Below, in pieces: positions 1 through 5,621 of a stretch of 5,621 nt of DNA. This stretch comes from Bacillota bacterium (GTDB taxonomy: Bacteria; Bacillota_E; Sulfobacillia; Sulfobacillales; Sulfobacillaceae), in the NCBI GenBank assembly GCA_021802375.1, contig JAKAAL010000339.1, forward strand, positions 1 to 5,621. Direction: 5' to 3'. The notes under the pieces are model-generated. The model saw nothing but the letters and a program-made list of their open reading frames with translations, was not told where the DNA came from and did not search any database. Both the position numbers and the translations under genes were made by a program. Each line of letters begins with the position of its first letter. The stretch's first letter is position 1.

Positions 1-156
1 CATGGTGACCTCACGGAATTTATATGGACACGCCGGTTTTGGGGACAAGAGTACTTTCAGCGACGGTGGGTGCCTGAAGTGGCGGATTGGCCCCTTCCCC
101 CGTTGACTCTTCCCTCCCATCAGCCCATAAAGGAGCGTGTGTCGCATGACGTATGA
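1..156 (+). CDS. 3' end of an unrecognised gene (partial)
   Basis: An open frame runs from the first base of the window to a TGA at 154-156 and gives the last 51 residues of a protein whose start lies upstream. The tail is rich in tryptophan, proline and arginine (for example FWGQEYFQRRW, then DWPLPPLTLP), with no catalytic or metal-binding motif that I can recognise, so no function is offered. It is supported as coding by its position: the ribosome binding site of the next gene lies inside it, and its last 11 bases overlap the start of the helicase-methyltransferase gene in another frame. Such an overlap is typical of co-transcribed phage genes and suggests translational coupling. A short chance open frame cannot be excluded, because only 51 codons are visible. 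Confidence 0.6.
   Translation, partial: HGDLTEFIWTRRFWGQEYFQRRWVPEVADWPLPPLTLPSHQPIKERVSHDV
129..135 (+). promoter_or_regulatory. Ribosome binding site AAAGGAG of the helicase-methyltransferase gene
   Basis: A near-perfect Shine-Dalgarno sequence lies 10 bases before the ATG at 146. It decides the start: the longer in-frame GTG at 137 would be only one base from it, too close to be used. The site sits inside the coding sequence of the preceding gene. Confidence 0.85.
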
Positions 157-2350
157 TGAATTTTTGACCCACAAAATTCAAGTGGCCCCCGAAACCGGAT
201 TGACGGTGGCGGATGCGGATTTACATCCCCGCTTGTTTCCCTTTCAACGGGATATTACGCGGTGGGCTCTACGGAAAGGTCGCGCTGCCATTTTTGCCGA
301 TACCGGTTTGGGTAAAACCGCGATGCAAGTGCAATGGGCGCATATGCTGTATCGAGAGAAAGGTCTTCGCACGTTGATTATTGCGCCCTTATCCGTGGCT
401 CGCCAAACGGTCCGGGAAGCTCAGAACTTTGATGTGGTGGTGCACTATACCCGGCGGGGGGAGGATCTCATCGACGGGGTGAATATTACCAATTATGAAA
501 TGGCGGATCAGTTTGACCCCCGCGATTTTGGTGCGGTGGTGCTGGATGAGTCCAGCATTTTGAAAAGCGTCGACGGGAAATACCGGCAACAACTGACGAT
601 GCAATGGGCCGATACACCCTTTCGCCTCTGTTGTACGGCCACGCCTGCGCCAAATGATATTACCGAAATTGCCAATCACGCGGAGTTTTTGGGCATTAGT
701 AGTCGGGTGAATATGTTAGCCGCGTATTTTGTGCATGATGATGCGGGATGGCGACTCAAGGGACATGCTCGTGGGGCGTTTTATCGGTGGTTAGCTTCAT
801 GGAGTTTAGCCATTCGGACCCCCGCAGATTTGGGCTATGATGCGTCTGCCTATACCTTACCTCCTTTGACGGTCATACCGCATTGGGTGGCGTCGGAGAT
901 CACCTCTCCAGATAAACTCTTCTTTATGGGCATTCATGGCATTCAAGACCGCGTAGCCATTCGGAAACAAACCTTGGAGGACCGCGTTGCAGAAACCATA
1001 CAGCTCATTCAATCGACCCCGGGGCAATGGATTGTGTGGGTGGGGTTAAACGAGGAAGGGCGCTTACTTCATGCGCAATTGCCAGAGAGTGCCTTGATGG
1101 AAGGTAAAGATGATCCGGAAACCAAGCAACGAGTGTTGGAGCAATTTCAAGACGGCAATCTTCGCATTCTCATTACCAAAGTGAAAATTGCGGGATTTGG
1201 GATGAATTTGCAAAACGCCCATCAAATGGTGTTTGTAGGCTTGAATGATAGTTGGGAAGGGTGGTATCAAGCCATTCGGCGGTGTTATCGGTTTGGACAA
1301 ACCCAACCCGTGGCCGTGCATGTCGTTTTAAGTGAGGCCGAACGCCCGATTTTAGAGAACGTGCGGGGGAAAGAACACGAAGCTCTAACGATGCAGAAGG
1401 AGTTGATTTGCTATATGCAACCTTATGAACAGGATGAGTTAGCCCAATACACTACGACGACGGCGGATTACGTAGAAGATATGGCGGAGGGATCCCATTG
1501 GCGGTTACTGTTGGGGGACAGTGTGGAACGCTTAAAAGAAGTGGCCTCGGATAGTATTGGTTTATCCGTATATTCCCCGCCATTTTTGAGTCTCTATACC
1601 TATTCCCCGTCTGAACGCGATATGGGGAATAATGCGACAGCGGAGGAGTTTTTCCAACATTATCGGTTTTTGTTAGATGAACTCTTGCGAGTAACGATGC
1701 CCGGACGATTAACGGCGGTACATTGTGCGCAAGTGGCGGCCATGAAGGAACGGGATGGCTGGATTGGCTTAAAGGATTTTCGGGGGGATCTTATCCGGGC
1801 GTATACTGCGGCAGGATGGATTTATCATGGCGAAGTCACGATTGATAAAGACCCCCAAGCTCAAGCAATTCGAACGCATGCCAAAGGGTTATTGTTTGTG
1901 CAATTACGGAAAGACAGTAGTTGGATGCGCCCCGCACTAGCAGATTACATTTTGTTGTTCCGAAAACCTGGAGATAATCCGGTACCCATTCATCCCGATT
2001 GCACAAATGATGAATGGATTGAATGGGCTCATCCCGTGTGGTATGGCATTCGGGAAAGCGACACTTTGAATGTGGCAGAAGGACGAGAAGCCGATGATGA
2101 GCGGCATATTGCGCCGTTACAACTTGGCACCATTGAACGGTGTATTCGATTGTGGAGTAATCCCAGGGAAACCATTTTATCGCCGTTTGCTGGGATTGGG
2201 AGCGAAGGCTATATGGCTGTTAAACTGGGGCGTGAGTTTATTGGGTGTGAATTAAAACCGGCGTATTGGCGTGTGGCGGCTAAGAACCTTGCTCTGGCCA
2301 ACAAGCAACAGCAACAACTCTCGTTGTTTGAATCGGATGTATCCGAATGA
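146..2350 (+). CDS. SNF2-type helicase fused to a beta-class DNA methyltransferase
   Basis: This 734-residue protein has two parts. Residues 1-430 form a superfamily 2 (SNF2-like) ATPase: Walker A ADTGLGKT (51-58), DEAH-like LDESS (133-137), motif III CTATP (163-167), and a motif VI of SNF2 type, QAIRRCYRFGQ (375-385). Residues about 450-720 form an amino methyltransferase: GDSVERL (457-463), catalytic motif IV SPPF (477-480), and SAM-binding SPFAGIGSEGY (679-689). Motif IV comes before motif I, which defines the beta class; these enzymes make N6-methyladenine or N4-methylcytosine, and the sequence does not say which. The tail has four glutamines and QLSLF (724-728), matching the bacterial sliding-clamp-binding consensus. 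No nuclease or target-recognition domain is obvious. Similar fusions are familiar to me from phages; Type III or DISARM-like restriction is an alternative, but no restriction partner is seen here. The ATG at 146 was chosen for its ribosome binding site. The second methyltransferase follows after 13 bases. Confidence 0.9.
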   Translation: MTYDEFLTHKIQVAPETGLTVADADLHPRLFPFQRDITRWALRKGRAAIFADTGLGKTAMQVQWAHMLYREKGLRTLIIAPLSVARQTVREAQNFDVVVHYTRRGEDLIDGVNITNYEMADQFDPRDFGAVVLDESSILKSVDGKYRQQLTMQWADTPFRLCCTATPAPNDITEIANHAEFLGISSRVNMLAAYFVHDDAGWRLKGHARGAFYRWLASWSLAIRTPADLGYDASAYTLPPLTVIPHWVASEITSPDKLFFMGIHGIQDRVAIRKQTLEDRVAETIQLIQSTPGQWIVWVGLNEEGRLLHAQLPESALMEGKDDPETKQRVLEQFQDGNLRILITKVKIAGFGMNLQNAHQMVFVGLNDSWEGWYQAIRRCYRFGQTQPVAVHVVLSEAERPILENVRGKEHEALTMQKELICYMQPYEQDELAQYTTTTADYVEDMAEGSHWRLLLGDSVERLKEVASDSIGLSVYSPPFLSLYTYSPSERDMGNNATAEEFFQHYRFLLDELLRVTMPGRLTAVHCAQVAAMKERDGWIGLKDFRGDLIRAYTAAGWIYHGEVTIDKDPQAQAIRTHAKGLLFVQLRKDSSWMRPALADYILLFRKPGDNPVPIHPDCTNDEWIEWAHPVWYGIRESDTLNVAEGREADDERHIAPLQLGTIERCIRLWSNPRETILSPFAGIGSEGYMAVKLGREFIGCELKPAYWRVAAKNLALANKQQQQLSLFESDVSE

Positions 2351-2363
2351 GAGCGGGGGTTCT

Positions 2364-3677
2364 ATGAATCTACAACACAAAACTCCAATAGAGTTATCCA
2401 CCTCGGAATCGCTTACCAAAGTCTCCGTATTAATTGGGGATGTACTAACTCAACTAAAGCATCTAGCCGATCAAAGTGTTCAAACCTGTATTACCTCGCC
2501 ACCCTATTATGGATTACGAGATTACGGGGTGTCGGGACAGATTGGATTGGAAGCGACGCCGTACGCCTATGTGGAGCAATTAGTTGCGGTATTTCGCGAA
2601 GTCCGGCGCGTGTTGCGTAATGATGGGGTTGTTTTCCTCAACCTTGACGACACTTATGCGAGCACTGGGGATAAAGGGGTCTATCACGATCCGAAATATC
2701 CGGTTGTGGCTCCCAAAAATTTATTGGGAATTCCCTGGCGTGTGGCGCTAGCGTTGCAAGAGGACGGGTGGATTTTGCGGAGTGATATTATTTGGGCCAA
2801 AGGGAATCCGATTCCCGAAAGTGTTAAAGATCGGCCCACGCGTAGTCACGAATATATTTTTCTCTTAAGTAAATCCCCTCACTACTATTATGATGCCCAA
2901 GCGATTGCGGAACGCGCCGTTGCGGGGGATAACGGAAGTTATTTTGATCGGGGTAAAACGGGAGCAGTTCATGCTAATCAAGGGAAAGATCGGCGAGATA
3001 AGCAACGGTTGGTAGGAAAGCGAACGTATGTCGGTTTTAACGACCGATGGAATGCTTCGACAAAATCTTTAATGCGGAATCGCCGGGATGTCTGGTTTAT
3101 CAATACGCAACCTTATCCCGAAGCGCATTTTGCCGTGTGGCCGGAAAAACTCGTGGAATTGATGGTGTTAGCGGGATGCCCGCCTGCTGGAAAACGTTGC
3201 GATTGTGCCGAAGTCATTAATACGCCGATTGGTAAAGGCCCGATTGATGATCCAACGCGGGTTACGGGTCGTGCGGGATTCAATCGACCCCGGCGTGACG
3301 GTGAAGGTAGCCGCCCCGTCACCCGACGCGAACAGCGATGGGAAGCCGATCTCATGCGACACTCACCGCACAAGGACGCCATGCGGAACATTTGCGGGGA
3401 TGCCTTCGACCATTACATCAGAATTGATCGTTCGGGCGCAAGGCCGTTGCCGCCAGCGATCCGTGAAGACTTCTTTGCCCGTGGCTGGCTGACCGAAGCT
3501 CCCCCCTGCGACCATCCGATAGAGGATGCAGGCACTGTGCTCGATCCATTTGCGGGGAGTGGTACGACTTTAGCGGTTGCCAATCGGTTAGGACGCCATG
3601 CGGTGGGGATTGAACTCAATCCGAATTATATTCCCCTTATACAGCGACGACTACAACAAGAATATTTTGTTTTGTGA
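2364..3677 (+). CDS. Stand-alone beta-class DNA methyltransferase with cysteine-bearing insert
   Basis: The 437-residue product is a SAM-dependent amino methyltransferase of DNA. Motif IV is TSPPYYGLRDYG (44-55) and the SAM-binding motif I is LDPFAGSGTT (393-402), followed by GIELNPNY (415-422), the usual acidic strand. The IV-before-I order is beta class; the SPPY form fits N4-cytosine or N6-adenine methylation. Between GCPPAGKRCDC (271-281) and PPCDHP (380-385) lies an insert of roughly 100 residues whose cysteines (272, 279, 281, 344, 382) could hold a metal. Related phage enzymes as I know them carry a zinc-ribbon-like piece here, but this one lacks a clean CxxC pair. Bases 3241-3540 are about 61% G+C against about 46% in other sampled lines of the gene. 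The start at 2364 has only a weak upstream G-run (2355-2359); ATG 2337 is possible and would overlap the previous gene by 14 bases. No cognate nuclease is visible, so a protective orphan enzyme is likely. Confidence 0.9.
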   Translation: MNLQHKTPIELSTSESLTKVSVLIGDVLTQLKHLADQSVQTCITSPPYYGLRDYGVSGQIGLEATPYAYVEQLVAVFREVRRVLRNDGVVFLNLDDTYASTGDKGVYHDPKYPVVAPKNLLGIPWRVALALQEDGWILRSDIIWAKGNPIPESVKDRPTRSHEYIFLLSKSPHYYYDAQAIAERAVAGDNGSYFDRGKTGAVHANQGKDRRDKQRLVGKRTYVGFNDRWNASTKSLMRNRRDVWFINTQPYPEAHFAVWPEKLVELMVLAGCPPAGKRCDCAEVINTPIGKGPIDDPTRVTGRAGFNRPRRDGEGSRPVTRREQRWEADLMRHSPHKDAMRNICGDAFDHYIRIDRSGARPLPPAIREDFFARGWLTEAPPCDHPIEDAGTVLDPFAGSGTTLAVANRLGRHAVGIELNPNYIPLIQRRLQQEYFVL

Positions 3678-3679
3678 TT

Positions 3680-3686
3680 AAAGGAG
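3680..3686 (+). promoter_or_regulatory. Ribosome binding site AAAGGAG of the small 72-residue gene
   Basis: The site begins two bases after the methyltransferase stop codon and is 8 bases from the ATG at 3695. It favours that ATG over the in-frame GTG at 3674, which lies upstream of the site and overlaps the preceding stop. Confidence 0.85.
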
Positions 3687-3694
3687 TGGACACA

Positions 3695-3913
3695 ATGGAA
3701 CTTTTGACAGATCCTACGGCGGTGGTTCAAGCCTTGCAAAATGGGGATGATGTCAGTTGGCAAGTGCAGGAAACTGCAGACATTGTTTGGATGCACTGGG
3801 ATCCTGACCGTCGGCGGTTGGTAATGACTACGGACTCTCCCCGCGAAGTGAACCTGACGTTATCCCAGTTATGGACGGGCGTGTGGTACCGGCGAGATGC
3901 ACGCGTTCCTTAG
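3695..3913 (+). CDS. Small acidic-to-neutral protein of unknown function, 72 residues
   Basis: I do not recognise this 72-residue protein. It is soluble-looking, without a signal peptide, membrane segment or cysteine. It has a short N-terminal helix-like stretch (TDPTAVVQALQNGDDV, 6-21), a middle part with several tryptophans (W22, W32, W35), and a C-terminal LSQLWTGVWYRR (56-67). The alternating hydrophobic pattern suggests a small beta-rich fold, which is only an inference. The strong ribosome binding site and tight packing between a methyltransferase and the replicative helicase support it as a real gene. By position it could be a helper of either neighbour, such as a helicase loader or an inhibitor, but nothing in its sequence shows this. 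It ends in TAG, unlike the TGA used by the larger genes. Confidence 0.75.
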   Translation: MELLTDPTAVVQALQNGDDVSWQVQETADIVWMHWDPDRRRLVMTTDSPREVNLTLSQLWTGVWYRRDARVP

Positions 3914-3954
3914 ACGGGTAAATATACAACCACAACCACATAAAGGAGACGACT
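3914..3954 (+). other. Longest intergenic gap, no clear promoter or terminator
   Basis: This 41-base gap is the longest clear gap between genes. It holds a short A/C-rich direct repeat (ACAACC twice, then ACA, at about 3926-3940) and the ribosome binding site of the next gene. An A/T-rich TAAATATAC lies at about 3919-3927 but has no partnered -35 box, and there is no hairpin. It appears to be a simple spacer within one transcript. Confidence 0.5.
3942..3948 (+). promoter_or_regulatory. Ribosome binding site AAAGGAG of the DnaB-like helicase gene
   Basis: The same heptamer is found before two other genes here. It is 10 bases from the helicase ATG at 3959, the same spacing as for the helicase-methyltransferase gene. 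A second ATG at 3955 in another frame, 6 bases from the site, opens only a 32-residue frame. Confidence 0.85.
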
Positions 3955-3958
3955 ATGG

Positions 3959-5188
3959 ATGGCTTCGTGGGGGTTATTGGCATTATCGGGACTACTCCAA
4001 AATTGGACAGCCACCCGGGATTTAGGATTTCAAGCGGAATGGTTTCGGCATGATGGCTTGGCCCCCGTGTTCGAATGGGTCCAAGCCTTTGCACAACGGT
4101 ATCACAGTGCCCCCCAATGGGCCGAAGTGTGTGAACAATTTCCTGAATTGCCGGGGGATCCCCCCGCGCCGACTGAACCGATAGCTTATTATCGGGATCG
4201 ATTGTGGCAACAATGGATTCAAATGGATCGCTTGGCGGATTTACCCACATATGAGGAGTGGGCGAACCCCGAGGAAGCATTACAGAAACTGCAAGCCTTT
4301 GTTCAGACGGTGACGCCTCCCGCGCCGGTCGTGGCAAAGGATATGGTGCAAAATGTGCTGGATCGGGCCATGCACTATGCCGATTATGCGGGGGAGAACA
4401 TTCTGTCTTCGGGCGATACGGCCACCGATGAAGTGCTCGGCGGATGGTTACGGGGGGATTATATTGTCTCGGCGGCTCCGTGGCACACTGGTAAAACATG
4501 GATTGCGTTAGCATGGGCGTTGGCTTTTTGGCGTCATCACCGGCAACCGATCTTGTTTTGCAATTTAGAGATTTCCCCCGAAGAATTTGCAGCGCGGTGG
4601 GATGCGTTAGAAGGGCAATTTGATTATCAAACCCTTATTCGGGGCACCCACGCGGGGGCGGATACCGAAGCATTTGCTCATAACCTGCTCACATATGGCA
4701 CGACGATGCTGCAAGCCCATGCGGATCAAACGGATCCCTTTTATGTGATTCATCATCGTGATTTGCCGGGTTTGCTGACCCCAGAATTGACGTATCGGTT
4801 GGGCGTATTATACCGTCCCGCGTTAATTATTATTGACCAGCTTTCATGGATGGCTCCCGATGAGCGAGCGGTTTCCATTCGCGAACAATACGTGAAGATT
4901 TCGCGGGGGTTACATCAAGTCGCGAATAGTTTACAAGTCCCAATTATTTTGAATGCACAGATTGGGGAGAGCGGGGAGATTCAAGAATCCCGCAATTTAT
5001 ATCAAGATGCCACGGCGGTAGTTAAATGGAAACGGCGAGCGGATGGGATTTTAGCGGGGAAAGTGGTCAAATCGCATGTGATTAATATTCATAAAGACCC
5101 GTTGAATCTTGTGGCGCATTTAGATATTGGTCATCCCTTGGGGGTTTGGTTTGGCAGCCAAGTGGCGGAACCCGATGAGGAGGATTGA
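3959..5188 (+). CDS. DnaB-like replicative DNA helicase
   Basis: The 409-residue product looks like a hexameric RecA-fold helicase that unwinds DNA at the replication fork. Residues 1-120 form a helical N-terminal region like the DnaB N-terminal domain of phage helicases. The motor has Walker A AAPWHTGKT (172-180), an LEIS motif with the likely catalytic glutamate E204 (DnaB has SLEM here), Walker B LIIIDQLSWM (289-298, D293), the helix SIREQYVKISRGLHQVANSL (306-325), a Q-sensor strand PIILNAQ (328-334), and GEIQESRNLYQDATAVV (339-355), which parallels the DnaB stretch ending in IEQDAD. The KxR arginine-finger motif of bacterial DnaB is not clear near the C-terminus, where I see INIHKD (375-380). 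Length is a little below that of bacterial DnaB, about 450-470. The primase-type gene begins four bases after the stop, so helicase and primase are probably made together. A RadA-like or other RecA-family ATPase is a less likely alternative. Confidence 0.9.
   Translation: MASWGLLALSGLLQNWTATRDLGFQAEWFRHDGLAPVFEWVQAFAQRYHSAPQWAEVCEQFPELPGDPPAPTEPIAYYRDRLWQQWIQMDRLADLPTYEEWANPEEALQKLQAFVQTVTPPAPVVAKDMVQNVLDRAMHYADYAGENILSSGDTATDEVLGGWLRGDYIVSAAPWHTGKTWIALAWALAFWRHHRQPILFCNLEISPEEFAARWDALEGQFDYQTLIRGTHAGADTEAFAHNLLTYGTTMLQAHADQTDPFYVIHHRDLPGLLTPELTYRLGVLYRPALIIIDQLSWMAPDERAVSIREQYVKISRGLHQVANSLQVPIILNAQIGESGEIQESRNLYQDATAVVKWKRRADGILAGKVVKSHVINIHKDPLNLVAHLDIGHPLGVWFGSQVAEPDEED
5044..5063 (+). 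repeat. 20-base direct repeat, copy 1 (inside helicase gene)
   Basis: This segment of the helicase gene, coding for GILAGK, is identical over 20 bases to the last 20 bases of the window. Flanking bases differ on the left (A at 5043, T at 5601). On a uniform-base model, a chance 20-base match within 5.6 kb is expected about 1 in 100,000 times. Confidence 0.9.
5177..5183 (+). promoter_or_regulatory. Ribosome binding site GAGGAGG of the primase-type gene
   Basis: The site lies within the last codons of the helicase gene and is 9 bases from the ATG at 5193. It favours that start over in-frame ATGs at 5127 and 5175, which have no such site and would overlap the helicase more deeply. Confidence 0.8.
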
Positions 5189-5192
5189 GGGG

Positions 5193-5612
5193 ATGCGTGA
5201 ACGATGGGATCAAACCTATGACTCTTTGCAACGGCGGGGAAAATATACCACCGCTCAATGGCGACTCATGCTTCAACACCGGGGATTGACTGTGCGGGGG
5301 GACGATCAGCTCCAGTTTTCCTGTCCGAATACTGCTGCGCACCATCGGGGGGATCAACGCCCGTCGTTTTCTTATTCCCCCGTTAAAGGGATAGGTCATT
5401 GTTTTCGCTGTGGGGCGGTGTTGACAGAAGATCAATTGTATGCGTGGGTGGGATCCCCCCGCGTGCCCGTGAATGTGGTGAATACCCATCGGATCCTTCC
5501 TCCTTATCGTCCACAGTGGCCGGGGCCACTTACCATTACCCATTGGACATGGTTGCAAAGTAAAGGGGTTACCGATTCCCTGCTTGTGCGGCGATCACGA
5601 TTGGGATTTTAG
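5193..5612 (+). CDS. Primase-type zinc-finger protein, probably truncated at the window edge
   Basis: The visible 139 residues resemble the N-terminal part of a DnaG/CHC2-type primase, which makes RNA primers for replication. A zinc-binding site is formed by C44, H50 or H51, C70 and C73, with the family's PSF (57-59) and CFRCG (70-74). The first cysteine and histidine are spaced wider than the usual CxxH. The final residues, LQSKGVTDSLLVRRSRLGF (121-139), look like the DnaG linker segment of the type yLxxRGlxxexixxfxLGya that leads into the catalytic domain. The frame stops there with TAG (5610-5612), so no TOPRIM or other catalytic domain is present. That stop lies within a 20-base copy of helicase-gene sequence at the window edge, so the real gene may continue. 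A genuine stand-alone zinc-domain protein remains possible. The start has a good ribosome binding site and lies four bases after the helicase stop. Confidence 0.8.
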   Translation: MRERWDQTYDSLQRRGKYTTAQWRLMLQHRGLTVRGDDQLQFSCPNTAAHHRGDQRPSFSYSPVKGIGHCFRCGAVLTEDQLYAWVGSPRVPVNVVNTHRILPPYRPQWPGPLTITHWTWLQSKGVTDSLLVRRSRLGF

Positions 5613-5621
5613 CGGGGAAAG
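5602..5621 (+). repeat. 20-base direct repeat, copy 2 (window edge, contains primase stop)
   Basis: This segment is an exact copy of 5044-5063 and runs to the last base of the window. It is read here in a different frame from copy 1, so shared protein sequence does not explain it. It contains the TAG that ends the primase-type gene. Confidence 0.9.

Noticed and set aside
3113..3391. Overlapping open frames on both strands in the G+C-rich methyltransferase insert
   Set aside because: Stop codons are rarer in the richer stretch, so several open frames appear by chance. The methyltransferase frame continues through into motif I.
146..3677. A complete restriction-modification, BREX or DISARM defence system
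   Set aside because: Two methyltransferases and an SNF2 motor are suggestive, but no nuclease, PglZ, DUF1998 or phospholipase-D domain is seen, and the genes run straight into replication helicase and primase genes.
3704..3709. TTGACA as a -35 promoter box (also at 5421-5426)
   Set aside because: Both copies are inside coding sequence and no TATAAT-like box is found 16-18 bases downstream.
3911..3943. TAG recoded as an amino acid: the small gene would read through TAG to a TAA at 3941, and the primase frame would continue through TAG at 5610
   Set aside because: The three large genes contain no in-frame TAG in about 1,580 codons, which is unlikely if TAG were sense. The primase TAG is better explained by the 20-base copy at the window edge.
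3955..4053. Small open frame starting at ATG 3955, four bases before the helicase start
   Set aside because: It would give only 32 residues without recognisable features, and lies wholly within the helicase coding sequence. The overlapping start is probably chance.
3828..4514. Long open frame on the minus strand, 228 codons
   Set aside because: It lies opposite the small gene and the helicase, which has clear family motifs. Its translation is proline-rich, with low-complexity character and no domain; it is a shadow frame.

Overview
The window reads as a compact, one-directional early/replication module of a bacteriophage or prophage. All six supported genes lie on the + strand, with gaps of at most about 45 bases. 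I see no promoter, terminator, tRNA, CRISPR array or insertion sequence. Strong AAAGGAG-type ribosome binding sites point to a Bacillota (Firmicutes) host. Lines counted by hand run from about 42% to 65% G+C. The host genus cannot be fixed from this sequence; a phage host is inferred from gene content, since no structural or integrase gene is present.

Layout: (1) bases 1-156 hold the 3' end of an unrecognised gene. (2) 146-2350 encodes a 734-residue fusion of an SNF2-type helicase/translocase with a beta-class amino DNA methyltransferase, and its C-terminal tail carries a consensus sliding-clamp-binding pentapeptide, QLSLF. (3) 2364-3677 encodes a second, stand-alone beta-class DNA methyltransferase with a G+C-rich, cysteine-containing insert before its SAM-binding motif. 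(4) 3695-3913 is a 72-residue protein of unknown function. (5) 3959-5188 encodes a DnaB-like replicative helicase. (6) 5193-5612 encodes a primase-type zinc-finger protein that stops at the very edge of the window.

The genes suggest two jobs run from one transcript: modifying DNA (two methyltransferases, no restriction nuclease visible) and opening/priming the replication fork (helicase plus primase zinc domain). A working hypothesis is replication-coupled methylation, in which a motor-driven methyltransferase tethered to the host clamp modifies newly made phage DNA to protect it from host restriction.

Caution on the right edge: the last 20 bases (5602-5621) are an exact copy of 5044-5063 inside the helicase gene, read in a different frame, and the stop codon of the primase gene lies inside that copy. 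The apparent end of the primase gene may therefore be an assembly or template-switch artefact.
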